The notes: generated by a model from the sequence alone, not told the origin. Counted from the stretch's first letter, positions 42,063-51,393 are shown. The stretch: 64,000 nt of DNA from an uncultured Desulfatiglans sp. (GCA_900498135.1 LR026961.1:2928714-2992713), one strand, 5' to 3'. Made by a program: numbers and translations.

Positions 42063-43805
42063 TCAGCGCGCGGGGATCGACAGGATCCGGTCTTTGAGCA
42101 CCCGCTCGCGGTAGGCCTGCAGCAGCTTGTCTTTTTTGAGAACCCCCAGGACATGGCGCGGTGCTCCCGGGTCGGTTACCGGGAGCAGGGAAACCTTGTG
42201 GTCTTCGAAAAGGTAAAGGGCCTTTTCCAGGTTGTCTTCCGCCGACAAGGATATGACCCGGGTGGTCATCAGGTCGGCCGCTACAACGATGTCTTTGAGC
42301 TCTTCCAGTTTGTCGAGCGTCGATTTCAAGTCCCGCGGGCTCAACATCCCCACGAGGGCGTCCTGCTCGTTCAAGACGACAAAATGGGGATACGAGGATT
42401 GCATGAACCTTTCGATGACCTTCATGATCGGGGTGGCATCCTTCAAACTCTCGAATTTCCGGTCCATGAACTCCCTTGTCCGCAGGCTTCGCAGTATCCC
42501 CACATCATGACCGCGTACGATGTTCACGCCCTGTTTGAGGAGTTTCATCTCGTAAGCCGAGTATCCGAGGAAGTACTTCACGATCAATGTGCTGCTGATA
42601 CAGGCGGCCATCAGGGGGAGCATGACCCGGTAATTGTAGGTGATTTCGAAAATGGTCATGATGGCGGTGATGGGCGCCAGGGTGCTCCCTGCGACGAGCG
42701 CGCCCATGCCTGCGAGGGCATAGTTGCTCGGACTCAGTCCCAGTCCCGGGAAAAAACCGCTGAGGGCGAGACTCACGGTTGTGCCCAGAGTCGCTCCCAG
42801 GACGAGGGAGGGGGCGAATATCCCACCGCTCATACCGGAGCCGATGCAGAGGGAAGTGGCCGCCATTTTGGCAGCGAGGAGGATGAAGGCCATCTTCAAG
42901 CCCAGTGTCCCGTCCAGGGTTGCATTGATGGAGTCGTAACCGACGCCCATCACCTCCGGGAGTTTGAGAGCGAGGCAGCCCAGGAGCAATCCGCCGAGGG
43001 CCGGCTTGGCCCAGTCCGGAATCGGAATCCGTTGGAAGGCGGCGTCGGCAAAGGTGATCATACGGACGAAGCCGATTGCCGCAAATCCCGCCAGGCAGCC
43101 GAGGAGCAGGTATATGGGCAGTTCCCATGGGTGGGAGGGATGGAAGACCGGCACGTTGAAGGCCGGAAATTCCCCCCAGAACAGGCGCGAAAGGACGGAG
43201 CCCGTCACGGCCGATATGACGATGTGGCTCAGGTAGACGATCTCGATATCCAGCAGAATGATCTCGACGGCGAACAAGGTGCCGGCCATCGGTGCGTTGA
43301 AGGTCGCGGCGATGCCCGCGGCCGCGCCCGCAGCCAGGTAGGCGCGCCTCATTTCCGGCCCGAGTTTGAAAAGCTGCGCCATCGATGATCCGACCGAAGC
43401 GCCGATCTGAGCGATGGGGCCCTCCCTGCCGACCGAGGCGCCGCCGCCTATGAGCAGGCTCGTGATAACGGACTTCAACAGGGTGACCCTGTGACGGATG
43501 GTGCTCTCCCGTGCTGCGACCGAAAAGATGACTTCCGGTATGCCCGTTCCCTTGATCTCGGGTGCGAGGAAGGTGATGAGGGGGCCTGCGAACATACCGA
43601 CGGCGGTGGGGACCAGCAGCTTCAGCCACCAGGGGGAATGGATGAGCTTTTCGAGAAAGGTCGTTCCGGAGGCCCAGAAGAGATTCTGGAAAAGCTCGAT
43701 GAGGGTCCGGAAAAGGATGGCGCCTGAGGCGGCCAGGATGCCGATGACGACTGAAAAACCCAGGAAGGTGATATTTCGGAGTTTTTCCTTACGCGCCTGG
43801 TCCAA
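42063..43805 (-). CDS. ClC-family chloride channel/antiporter with CBS pair
   Basis: A 580-residue protein. The membrane part has the three selectivity motifs: KGTGIPE near 86-91, GREGP at 126-130 with gating glutamate E128, and GSGMSGGIFAPSLVLG. About residues 450-570 form two CBS domains (TPIMKVIERFMQSSYPHFVV and LMTTRVISLSAEDNLEKAL) that usually sense nucleotides. The gating glutamate suggests either a voltage-gated channel or a proton antiporter. Start is TTG at 43805 after GGGGGGAGAC. Alone in its unit. Confidence 0.92.
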   Translation of the reverse strand: MDQARKEKLRNITFLGFSVVIGILAASGAILFRTLIELFQNLFWASGTTFLEKLIHSPWWLKLLVPTAVGMFAGPLITFLAPEIKGTGIPEVIFSVAARESTIRHRVTLLKSVITSLLIGGGASVGREGPIAQIGASVGSSMAQLFKLGPEMRRAYLAAGAAAGIAATFNAPMAGTLFAVEIILLDIEIVYLSHIVISAVTGSVLSRLFWGEFPAFNVPVFHPSHPWELPIYLLLGCLAGFAAIGFVRMITFADAAFQRIPIPDWAKPALGGLLLGCLALKLPEVMGVGYDSINATLDGTLGLKMAFILLAAKMAATSLCIGSGMSGGIFAPSLVLGATLGTTVSLALSGFFPGLGLSPSNYALAGMGALVAGSTLAPITAIMTIFEITYNYRVMLPLMAACISSTLIVKYFLGYSAYEMKLLKQGVNIVRGHDVGILRSLRTREFMDRKFESLKDATPIMKVIERFMQSSYPHFVVLNEQDALVGMLSPRDLKSTLDKLEELKDIVVAADLMTTRVISLSAEDNLEKALYLFEDHKVSLLPVTDPGAPRHVLGVLKKDKLLQAYRERVLKDRILSIPAR

Positions 43806-44050
43806 GTCTCCCCCCGTTTCCCGCCTTCCGTTCTCGGGTTTGGACAGGTCCCGAGCGGCGGCTTTTCGAATGAAGGGTTCGTTCAGACGTCACCGCAATG
43901 GACGATCCCGTGCCGGACCGCCTGCGTCTGCTAAGGCGATGGTTCTCCGCGCACCGAAGCGGTAGCGGCTTCGGAGAGGGTAAGCGCCCTCCCCCGGACC
44001 TGGCCGGGACAAGTTTAAGGACCGGAATCTTCAGCCATAGGGCGGACAAA

Positions 44051-45163
44051 TCAGAATCTGCATTGCGGCTGAGGTGTGCCGGGCCCGGCCTTGGTCATGA
44101 CGATCTGCCAGAGCTGAATGCTGCGCGAGCGGAACGCGCCGGCGCAAGAGAGCAGGTAGTATTCCCACATGCGCCTGAAGCGGTCGTCGTACCGGCCCTC
44201 CAGCTTCGGCCAGGCCCGCCGGAAACGCTCGTGCCATGCCATCAGGGTGGCGTCGTAGTGGGGGCCGAGATTATGCCAGTCCTCTACCACGAAAAGACCT
44301 TCCGCGGCCCGGGAGATCTGCGCGATGCTCGGCAGCATGCCGTTCGGGAAGATGTAGCGGGTGATCCAGGGGTCGCAGCCGATGCGCGACAGGTTTCCGC
44401 CGATCGTGTGCAGCAGGAAGATGCCGTCATCCTTCAGGCAGCGGTAAACCGTCTTCATGAAGGTGCGGTAGTTCTTGCGGCCCACGTGCTCGAACATGCC
44501 AACCGAGACGATCTTGTCGAAACGCCCCGTGATGAGCCGATAATCCTTGTCCAGAAAATGCACCGGGAGACCCTGGCAGAAATCCCTGGCGTACCGGAGC
44601 TGCTCCCGGGAGATATTGACGGCGGTGACGGTGCACCCGGTGCGCTCCGCTGCGAACCGCGCGAGTCCGCCCCATCCGCATCCGATGTCGAGCAGATGGT
44701 CCCCAGCGGTCAGGTTCAGCTTTCGGCAAATCAGGTCCAGCTTTTTCCGCTGGGCCTCGGCCAGGTCCCGGGTGTTTTCGAAGCAGGCGCAGCTGTACTG
44801 CTTGTAAGGATCCAGAAAGGAAAAAAAGAGGTCGTTTCCGAGATCGTAATGGTGTTCGGCGATGATGCGGGAACGCGCTCTGGATTGCAGGTTGAAGAGC
44901 GCGGCCGGGACCGCCAGCATCAGGGAGCGCAGGTTGCTCCTGATCTTTTCCTCCGTGCCTGCGCGCAGGAGCCGGTGGAACATCTCATCCAGGCGGGGGC
45001 AGTTCCACCAGCCATCCATGTAGGACTCGCCCAGCCCGAGGCTTTGCTCCCGCCAGACCCGGCTGTACCAGCGCTGGTTTTCGACCTGGATATCCCATGG
45101 TTCGGGGCCGTTGACCGTAATACCGGCCTGCCTCAAAAGGCCCTGCACTGCATCGGCTATCAT
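44051..45163 (-). CDS. cfa: Cyclopropane-fatty-acyl-phospholipid synthase
   Basis: A 370-residue Cfa. AEHHYDLGNDLFFSFLD (102-118) is the strictly conserved lipid-binding/active region, YSCACF follows at 123-128, and LLDIGCGWGG (157-166) is the S-adenosylmethionine site. VSVGMFEHVGRKNY and LLHTIGG complete the family pattern. It methylenates unsaturated acyl chains of membrane lipids, usually on stress or at stationary phase. ATG 45163 follows GGAGGCGTTCCGCC. The shorter N-terminus than in E. coli Cfa is common in delta-proteobacteria. Confidence 0.93.
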   Translation of the reverse strand: MIADAVQGLLRQAGITVNGPEPWDIQVENQRWYSRVWREQSLGLGESYMDGWWNCPRLDEMFHRLLRAGTEEKIRSNLRSLMLAVPAALFNLQSRARSRIIAEHHYDLGNDLFFSFLDPYKQYSCACFENTRDLAEAQRKKLDLICRKLNLTAGDHLLDIGCGWGGLARFAAERTGCTVTAVNISREQLRYARDFCQGLPVHFLDKDYRLITGRFDKIVSVGMFEHVGRKNYRTFMKTVYRCLKDDGIFLLHTIGGNLSRIGCDPWITRYIFPNGMLPSIAQISRAAEGLFVVEDWHNLGPHYDATLMAWHERFRRAWPKLEGRYDDRFRRMWEYYLLSCAGAFRSRSIQLWQIVMTKAGPGTPQPQCRF

Positions 45164-45832
45164 GGCGGAACGCCTCCGTCGGAGCTCGAACAGCTCACGG
45201 TATGTTGATTTGGCGGGTGTGATTCATTCGCATCGGCGCAACGCACCCGAAAATCCATTAAGTGAAAGCAAAGACGAATGCCAAAATGAAAAACCCTGCC
45301 TTTTTCTATTGACTATACGGATCAATGGGTATAGGCCAAGCATGTACTTCTATATCGTCTAAGAAATGTTTGCTGTCAATATTCTTTTAGATTCTATTGC
45401 TTGCCATTGAAAAAAAAGAAATCGCTCTGTCGTAATGGAAACGAAATAGGTTGATCCTTTTAGGTGAATAATCTGTTCGGCATCTGTTCATAGCGGCAAT
45501 TACTTTTCAAACGAATATCTTTTCCATCTGAAAACCACGACGCTCTTATCACCTCCGCTGGCCAGACCAGCGGGATTTTCTGCGGATTCCTCGTTTTTGA
45601 GGGGGTAGGCACAGTAAATGCATGTTCATCTGCAGCCGGTCGGGCGGCTTTTCGGTATTTCCGGGTGGGCTCGGCCTTATGTTCCTGCGGTTACACAGGG
45701 TGTGTCCTTCGGCGGACACCGCCGTCTGCTTGCACAGAAACGGCGGCAGGCTGACAGGATTTCCAGCTTCGTCGGTCTTTTCCCGAAGGGGTGCATGCTT
45801 CTCAGGCGAGAATCGAACAAAGGAGAGATTCG
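45164..45832. other. Divergent intergenic region with one hairpin
   Basis: 669 bases between cfa and the oxidoreductase operon. CCGCTGG (45555-45561) and CCAGCGG (45567-45573) form a stem followed by GATTTTC, possibly an attenuator in the leader of the operon. The part 45290-45540 is AT-rich. No protein gene is convincing here and I found no clear promoter pair. Confidence 0.45.
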
Positions 45833-46414
45833 ATGATCGAGATGCGTTTTCACGGCCGGGGCGGGCAGGGGGCGGTCACCTCGGCGGAGTTGCTGGCTCG
45901 GACGGCCATCCATCTCGGGCGGTATGCCCAGGCCTTCCCGAGCTTCGGCCCCGAACGAAGAGGTGCACCGGTGGTGGCCTTTTGCCGGATCGACGACAGG
46001 CCGATCCGTTTACGGACCAATGTGAACCACCCCGATCTGGTCCTGGTGCTGGACCCGTCGATCCTTCGTCTGGTGGACGTCACCGCCGGGCTCAAAGAAG
46101 ACGGGGTGATCGTGAGCAATACGCGCTACACGGGCATGGAGATCCGGGTGGAGCTGGGCATCCTGCATGCGATCGCCACGGTCGATGCCACGCGGATCGC
46201 CCTCGAAGAACTGGGGGTTCCCATCACCAACACCACCATGCTGGGGGCTTTGTTGAAGGCCGATGAGATTTTTCCGCCGGCGGAGCTGACCGAAGCCCTC
46301 AGGGCGCGCTTCGGCCGGGTGTCGGAGAAAAACATCCAGGCCCTGATACGCGCCTACGAGGAAACGCAGGTGCTGCCGTCGGCCTTTTCTCGGAAGGAGG
46401 CCCGCCATGGTTGA
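45833..46414 (+). CDS. 2-oxoacid:acceptor oxidoreductase, gamma subunit
   Basis: A 193-residue gamma subunit. MIEMRFHGRGGQGAVTSAELL is the typical N-terminus, YAQAFPSFGPERRGAPVVAF the next conserved block, and NTTMLGALLK closes the domain. In the enzyme family (pyruvate, 2-oxoisovalerate, phenylglyoxylate and others) this subunit helps bind CoA. The start at 45833 has AAAGGAGAG upstream. It is the first gene of a tightly packed operon of seven (45833-52223) and overlaps the delta gene by eight bases. Confidence 0.92.
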   Translation: MIEMRFHGRGGQGAVTSAELLARTAIHLGRYAQAFPSFGPERRGAPVVAFCRIDDRPIRLRTNVNHPDLVLVLDPSILRLVDVTAGLKEDGVIVSNTRYTGMEIRVELGILHAIATVDATRIALEELGVPITNTTMLGALLKADEIFPPAELTEALRARFGRVSEKNIQALIRAYEETQVLPSAFSRKEARHG

Positions 46415-46700
46415 ATCGGAGAGGGATCTTCGCTGCGGGGATCTGGAAGTGGGGTGCGTCGTGCGCGAGCCGGGCAACGCGCGCTTCTACAGGACGGGGG
46501 ACTGGCGCTCCTTCCGGCCGGTGGTGGACCGGGCGAAGTGCATCGGCTGCGGCGTTTGTTACCTGTTCTGTCCGGACATGGCGATCCGCAGGCGGGAGGA
46601 CGGGACGTTCGAGGCCGACCTCTATTACTGCAAGGGATGCGGGATCTGCGCCGCGGAATGTTTCACCGGGTGTATCCAGATGGTACCGGAGGAGGAATGA
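46407..46700 (+). CDS. 2-oxoacid:acceptor oxidoreductase, delta (ferredoxin) subunit
   Basis: A 97-residue two-cluster ferredoxin-type subunit. CIGCGVCYLFCP and CKGCGICAAECFTGCIQM give the two [4Fe-4S] sites with standard spacing. It carries electrons from the TPP centre to the acceptor side. The N-terminal 40 residues (VREPGNARFYRTGDWRSFRPV) are the usual PorD lead. The next gene starts inside its stop codon. Confidence 0.93.
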   Translation: MVESERDLRCGDLEVGCVVREPGNARFYRTGDWRSFRPVVDRAKCIGCGVCYLFCPDMAIRRREDGTFEADLYYCKGCGICAAECFTGCIQMVPEEE

Positions 46701-47872
46701 TGGGCAAGCGGGTCGGTATCGAGGTATCCATTGCGGCGGCGGATGCCGTTGCAATGGCCGATGTGGATGTCGTGGCGGCTTATCCGATCACGCCGCAGAC
46801 CCATATTGTCGAGCACCTCTCGGAGCTCGTGGCCGATGGGCAGTTGACGGCCGAGTTCATCCCGGTCGAGTCGGAGCACTCGGCGATGAGCGTCTGCTGC
46901 GGTTCTTCCGCAGCGGGCGCGCGCACGTTCACCTGCACGAGTTCCCAAGGACTCGCCCTGATGAACGAGATCCTTTTCATCGTCCCCTCCATGCGTCTGC
47001 CGGTTGTCATGATCCTGGCCAACCGGTCTCTTTCAGGCCCGCTCAGCATCTGGAACGACCACACGGACGTGATGTCGGTGCGCGACTGCGGTTGGGTGCA
47101 GCTCTTCGTGGAAAACGGCCAGGAAGTCTTTGACCATGTCCTGTTTGCGTTCCGGGTGGCTGAAGCGCGCAGCGTCTCCCTGCCGGTCATGATCAATATG
47201 GACGGGTTCATCCTGACTCACGTCATCGAGCCCATTACTTACTGGGACAAGGAGGCGGTCGAGCGCTACCTGCCCCTGTTCGAGCCCGTCAACCGTCTGG
47301 ACCCGGACCGTCCGATGACGATGGGCGCCTTTGCCATGCCGGGGATCTATACGGAGGCCAAGAAGGTCCAGAACGACGCCCTGATCGCTGCCATGCCGGA
47401 GATGATCGAGGCCTGGGAGGAGATGGGGGAGTTGACCGGAAGGCACTACAGGCCGGTGGAAACCTATGCGGCTGAAGGTGCGGAAACGGTCTTCATCACG
47501 ATGGGGAGCATCGGGGAGACCGTCTCTATGGCTGTGGACCGGCTTCGCGGGCAAGGATACGCAGTCGGTCTGGTCAAGTTGCGGCTGTGGAGGCCTTTTC
47601 CGTTCGATGCCCTTCGGGAAGCCCTAAAGGGTGTTCGCCGGATCATTGTCATCGACCGGGCGGTTTCGTTCGGGGGCCCGGGGGGACCGGTTGCGGCGGA
47701 GATCCGAAGCGCCCTTTACGGGGTGGAGCCGAGGCCGGCGGTTGTGAATATGATCAGCGGCCTGGCCGGCCGGGATGTCACGCCTGAGGATTATATCGCC
47801 ATGTACGAGACCGCCATGGCAGGGGACCATTTCAAACCGGAGGACTATGTCGTCTTCGGAGCGAGGGAATGA
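46697..47872 (+). CDS. 2-oxoacid:acceptor oxidoreductase, alpha subunit
   Basis: A 391-residue alpha subunit. Conserved blocks: ADVDVVAAYPITPQTHIVE, FIPVESEHSAMSVCCGSSAAGARTFTCTSSQGL, then VMILANRSLSGPLSIWNDH, and in the C-terminal domain TVFITMGSIGETVSMAVDRL and GLVKLRLWRPFP. The start ATG 46697 overlaps the delta stop (ATGA), after GGAGGAGGA. It binds TPP at the interface with the beta subunit and decides, with it, which 2-oxoacid is used. That substrate is not deducible here. Confidence 0.93.
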   Translation: MMGKRVGIEVSIAAADAVAMADVDVVAAYPITPQTHIVEHLSELVADGQLTAEFIPVESEHSAMSVCCGSSAAGARTFTCTSSQGLALMNEILFIVPSMRLPVVMILANRSLSGPLSIWNDHTDVMSVRDCGWVQLFVENGQEVFDHVLFAFRVAEARSVSLPVMINMDGFILTHVIEPITYWDKEAVERYLPLFEPVNRLDPDRPMTMGAFAMPGIYTEAKKVQNDALIAAMPEMIEAWEEMGELTGRHYRPVETYAAEGAETVFITMGSIGETVSMAVDRLRGQGYAVGLVKLRLWRPFPFDALREALKGVRRIIVIDRAVSFGGPGGPVAAEIRSALYGVEPRPAVVNMISGLAGRDVTPEDYIAMYETAMAGDHFKPEDYVVFGARE

Positions 47873-48795
47873 TGGAAGCCTTGAATGTCTATGCCTCACG
47901 GCTAGTTACGCAAAAGGAGTATTTCACCCCCGGGCACCGCGCCTGCCAGGGGTGCGCCGAGGCTCTGGCGGTGCGGCTGGTGGCCAAGGCCCTGGGGCGA
48001 AATGTGATTGTAGCCAGTGCGACGGGATGCATGGAGATCATCTCCTCTCCCTTTCCCTTTACGAACTGGGAGGTTCCCTGGATACACGTGGCCTTCGAGA
48101 ATACGTCCGCGGTCCTGTCCGGCGTCGAATCAGCCTACCGGGTGCTTGTCAGGAAGGGCAGAATTGCGGATAAGCACCCTGTTTTTCTGGGGATGGGCGG
48201 GGATGGCGGCACAGCCGACATCGGACTGCAGGCCTTGTCCGGCGCCTTCGAGCGCGGCCATGACTTCGTCTATGTCTGCTATGACAACGAGGCCTACATG
48301 AACACGGGCATTCAGCGCTCCTCCTCGACGCCTTTCGGCGCGGCCACCACCACGTCGCCGGCCGGGAGGATCAAGGCCGGACAGGTCACCCGGAAGAAGA
48401 ACATGGTGGAAATCGCGGTGGCGCACGGGATTCCCTATGCGGCGACGGCCTGCCCGAGCTACCCGTTCGACCTCATGGAAAAGATCCGGAAGGCCGCGAG
48501 GACCCCCGGGCCGGCCTATGTGCACATCCTTTCCATCTGCCCGACGGGATGGCGGATTCCAACGGACCAGTCGATTCACATCGGTCGGCTGGCGGTGGAA
48601 ACCGGCGTTTTTCCCCTTTACGAAGTGGTGGACGGGAGATACCGCATGACCTGTGAGGCCGAGCCTCTGAGGCCCGTCGAGGCATATCTGAAGCCGCAGG
48701 GGCGTTTCCGGCATCTGACCCCCGAGTTGACGGCCCTGATCCAGGATGACGTCGACAGGGAATACGCGAAACTCAAAGAGAAAACCAGGCGTTGA
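47869..48795 (+). CDS. 2-oxoacid:acceptor oxidoreductase, beta (TPP) subunit
   Basis: A 308-residue beta subunit. CQGCAEALAVRLVAKAL supplies cluster cysteines and ASATGCMEIISSPFP a further cysteine. The TPP/magnesium motif is GDGGTADIGLQALSGAFERG with the asparagine in YDNEAYMNTGIQRSSSTP. A C-terminal segment (HILSICPTGWRIP) has the last cysteine. The start overlaps the alpha gene by four bases. With the gamma, delta and alpha products it forms a complete enzyme core. Confidence 0.93.
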   Translation: MMEALNVYASRLVTQKEYFTPGHRACQGCAEALAVRLVAKALGRNVIVASATGCMEIISSPFPFTNWEVPWIHVAFENTSAVLSGVESAYRVLVRKGRIADKHPVFLGMGGDGGTADIGLQALSGAFERGHDFVYVCYDNEAYMNTGIQRSSSTPFGAATTTSPAGRIKAGQVTRKKNMVEIAVAHGIPYAATACPSYPFDLMEKIRKAARTPGPAYVHILSICPTGWRIPTDQSIHIGRLAVETGVFPLYEVVDGRYRMTCEAEPLRPVEAYLKPQGRFRHLTPELTALIQDDVDREYAKLKEKTRR

Positions 48796-48806
48796 GGACC
48801 ATCGTG

Positions 48807-49283
48807 ATGGAGTCGAAGATAAGGGAGATCTGCGAGAGATACGAGGCGGACCGGTGTTTTCTGGTCCCCATCCTTCAGGACGTGCAGCAGGCGTTGAACT
48901 ACCTCCCCCGCGCCGCTCTCGAACAGGTGGGTGTTGAACTGGGAATCCCCCTGAGCCGGGTGTACGAGGTGGCTACCTTCTACCGGGCCTTCAGCCTGCA
49001 GCCGAGAGGTCGTACCCACCTCAGTCTGTGCACCGGCACCGCCTGCCATGTCAGGGGCGCGCCTCTCGTGCGGGAGCACCTGGAGCGGCGGCTGGGGATC
49101 CGTGCGGGGGAGACCACACCGGACCTGGCCTACACCTTCGAGACCGTCAATTGCCTGGGGGCGTGCGCTCTCGGCCCGATCCTGACGGTGAACGGGGAAT
49201 ACCACGGCCACATCACCATGGCAAAGGCCGATAAAATATTGAAAAAGATGGAAAAAGGGGTTGAGACGGATGAACAGGATTGA
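48807..49283 (+). CDS. NuoE-like [2Fe-2S] subunit (24 kDa NADH dehydrogenase family)
   Basis: A 158-residue thioredoxin-like ferredoxin subunit. The four cluster cysteines are in LCTGTACHVRG and VNCLGACALGPI. The helical N-terminus (REICERYEADRCFLVPILQ, YLPRAALEQVGVELGIPLSRVYEVATFY) is as in NuoE/HydC/HndA. Start could be GTG 48804 or ATG 48807. It overlaps the next gene by 14 bases. Its place right after the oxidoreductase genes implies an NAD-linked diaphorase module for the complex. Confidence 0.92.
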   Translation: MESKIREICERYEADRCFLVPILQDVQQALNYLPRAALEQVGVELGIPLSRVYEVATFYRAFSLQPRGRTHLSLCTGTACHVRGAPLVREHLERRLGIRAGETTPDLAYTFETVNCLGACALGPILTVNGEYHGHITMAKADKILKKMEKGVETDEQD

Positions 49284-50472
49284 TTCGCCGGCAGCATTGC
49301 AGACCCTCCGGGACGAGATTCGGTCTGCCAGGGACCCGGAGCGGCCCTGCATCACGATCTGCGCCGGGAGCGGCTGTCTGGCCTATGGAACCAGGGACCT
49401 GGTATACCATTTCAGGGAGGAGATCGGGCGGCATGGCCTCGAAGGGCTGGTCGAGCTGCGCACGTCGGGATGCCACGGCTTTTGCGAACGGGGTCCGATG
49501 GCCGTCATCGACCCGCAACGGATCTACTACCAGCGCATCGGCCTCGAAGATGCCCGTGAAATCATCGAAAAGACGATTCTGGGCGGCGAAATCATCGATC
49601 GGCTGCTCTACGAGGATCCGCTGACCGGTCAACGAATCGTCCGCGTCGATGACGTGCCGTTCTACAAGAAACAGCTCCGCGTTGTATTCGGCGGCAACGG
49701 CACGATCGACCCGGAGAAGATCGAAGACTATATCGGCATCGGGGGCTATGAAGCGCTCGCCAAGGTCCTTTCGGCGATGAAGCCGGAGGAGGTCGTTCGG
49801 CAGGTCAGCGAGGCCGGCCTGCGCGGGCGCGGGGGCGGGGGGTTCCCGGCCGGCCGAAAGTGGGCCGCCACCCGCCAGGCGGCGGGTTCACCCAAATATG
49901 TCATCTGCAATGCGGACGAGGGGGATCCGGGGGCCTACATGGACCGAAGCCTTCTCGAAGGGAACCCGCATTCCGTTCTGGAGGGGATGATCATCGGCGC
50001 TTACGCGGTGGGTGCGGGCCTTGGCTATGTCTATGTGCGCAACGAATATCCGTTGGCCGTTCGGAACATATCCCAAGCCGTGGGCAAGGCCCGGGAGTGC
50101 GGCCTCCTGGGTGCGGATATCCTGGGCAGCGGGTTTGGCTTCGACGTGCTGATCACCCGCGGGGGCGGGGCGTTCGTCTGCGGCGAGTCCTCGGCCCTTT
50201 TCGCCTCCATCGAAGGGCGGGCGGGCGAGCCGCGGGCGAAATATGTGCACGCGACCGATAAAGGCCTTTTTGACCGTCCGACGTGTCTGAACAACGTGGA
50301 GACATGGGCCAATGTACCCCTTATCATCAATAACGGCGTTGAGTGGTTCAAAGGTATCGGCACGGAAGCAAGTTTGCCGACCAGGGAGAATACCTTGGTG
50401 CCGGTGCTTGCTTCTGTCCCAATAATATCGAACCACTCAAAAAAGGTATATGGGATAAGCCATCATGTCTGA
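49270..50472 (+). CDS. NuoF-like flavoprotein, N-terminal part (frame broken)
   Basis: About 360 of the 400 residues are the first two thirds of a HndC/HydB-type NuoF. An N-terminal thioredoxin-like [2Fe-2S] domain (CITICAGSGC, TSGCHGFCERG) is followed by the FMN/NADH domain (LRGRGGGGFPAGRKW, CNADEGDPGAYMDRSLLEGNP, GGGAFVCGESSALFASIEGR). It then reaches PTCLNNVETWANVPLII and GVEWFKGIGTEAS and runs into an inverted piece of a related gene, after which it ends out of frame at 50472. Start ATG 49270 is chosen inside the overlap with the NuoE gene. The C-terminal remainder follows in another frame, so a full protein would need the original frame. Confidence 0.85.
   Translation: MNRIDSPAALQTLRDEIRSARDPERPCITICAGSGCLAYGTRDLVYHFREEIGRHGLEGLVELRTSGCHGFCERGPMAVIDPQRIYYQRIGLEDAREIIEKTILGGEIIDRLLYEDPLTGQRIVRVDDVPFYKKQLRVVFGGNGTIDPEKIEDYIGIGGYEALAKVLSAMKPEEVVRQVSEAGLRGRGGGGFPAGRKWAATRQAAGSPKYVICNADEGDPGAYMDRSLLEGNPHSVLEGMIIGAYAVGAGLGYVYVRNEYPLAVRNISQAVGKARECGLLGADILGSGFGFDVLITRGGGAFVCGESSALFASIEGRAGEPRAKYVHATDKGLFDRPTCLNNVETWANVPLIINNGVEWFKGIGTEASLPTRENTLVPVLASVPIISNHSKKVYGISHHV
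50341..50438. other. Fold-back insertion inside the NuoF-like gene
   Basis: Imperfect palindrome centred near 50389/50390: GAGTGGTTC (50341-50349) with GAACCACTC (50430-50438), and GAAGCAAG (50365-50372) with CTTGCTTC (50407-50414). Translated on the minus strand from 50438 it gives EWFDIIGTEASTGTKVFSLVG, which is the next part of NuoF. So an inverted piece of a second, diverged NuoF-type gene follows the plus-strand copy. The block LNNVETWANVPLII then recurs 182 bases downstream of its first copy, which breaks the frame. Confidence 0.75.
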
Positions 50473-51305
50473 ACAACGTGGAGACCTGGGCGAACGTCCC
50501 CCTGATCATCCGCAACGGCGTTTCATGGTATCGGAACATCGGCACGGCCGGGAGCAAGGGAACGAAGATCTTTTCGCTCGTGGGGAAGATCAACAACACG
50601 GGCCTCGTCGAGGTGCCCATGGGCACGACCCTCCGGGAGATCATCTTCGATATCGGCGGGGGGATCCCGGGCGGCCGCCGCTTCAAGGCCGTCCAGACAG
50701 GCGGGCCTTCCGGCGGATGCATCCCCGAACAGTTTCTGGACATGGCGGTCGATTTCGATGCCCTGACCGAGATCGGTTCCATGATGGGGTCGGGCGGGAT
50801 GATCGTCATGGATGAACGGACCTGCATGGTGGATGTGGCCAAGTACTTTTTGAAATTCCTCGAGGAGGAATCCTGCGGCAAGTGTACGCCCTGCCGGGAG
50901 GGGATCCTGCAGATGCGGCGCATCCTCGATCGGATCACCGAGGGCGAGGGGAAGATGGATGACCTCGAGACGCTCACCTGGATGGGGGCCGCGATAAAGG
51001 ACGGGGCCCTCTGTGCCCTGGGGCAGTCCGCGCCTAACCCTGTGCTCACGACGCTGCGTTATTTCCGGGAGGAATACGAGGCGCACATCCGCGACAAGCG
51101 CTGTCCGGCCGGGGTGTGCAAGGCCCTGATTTCCTACGTCGTTGACAGCGAGGCGTGCACCGGCTGCCACGTCTGCGCGAGGGTCTGCCCGAGCGGCGCC
51201 GTTGACGGCGAAAAGAAGGAAGTCCACCGGATCGATGCGGCGAAATGCATCCGCTGCGGGGCGTGTTACGAGGCATGCAAGTTCGATGCGATCAAAATCA
51301 TCTGA
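50343..51305 (+). CDS. NuoF-like flavoprotein, C-terminal part
   Basis: From about 50446 on the frame encodes the rest of NuoF: a second copy of LNNVETWANVPLII, TKIFSLVGKINNTGLVEVPMG, VQTGGPSGGCIPEQFLD, the [4Fe-4S] N3-type site SCGKCTPCREG, and a C-terminal two-cluster ferredoxin (CTGCHVCARVCPSGAV and CIRCGACYEACKFDAIKII). The 34 codons before that match no NuoF. Only GTG starts without a ribosome binding site are available, so as drawn the fragment would hardly be translated. If the rearrangement is an assembly or strain-level artefact, the intact gene would run from 49270 to 51305 minus the insert. Confidence 0.8.
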   Translation: MVQRYRHGSKFADQGEYLGAGACFCPNNIEPLKKGIWDKPSCLNNVETWANVPLIIRNGVSWYRNIGTAGSKGTKIFSLVGKINNTGLVEVPMGTTLREIIFDIGGGIPGGRRFKAVQTGGPSGGCIPEQFLDMAVDFDALTEIGSMMGSGGMIVMDERTCMVDVAKYFLKFLEEESCGKCTPCREGILQMRRILDRITEGEGKMDDLETLTWMGAAIKDGALCALGQSAPNPVLTTLRYFREEYEAHIRDKRCPAGVCKALISYVVDSEACTGCHVCARVCPSGAVDGEKKEVHRIDAAKCIRCGACYEACKFDAIKII

Positions 51306-51393
51306 AGATCGAATCCCCTTTGAAAGGAATCGGTGAGCGTCACCTTTCACGTTTGGGGCCGGTCGATGGTGTGTGCAGACACAGGCAGTTGAA

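Noticed and set aside
45618-45836. Plus-strand ORF just upstream of the gamma-subunit gene, and a possible fifth copy of the hairpin repeat near 45700
   Set aside because: The ORF ends at the start of the real gene and lacks a ribosome binding site. The GC-rich stretch shares only short words with the repeat and does not align along its length.
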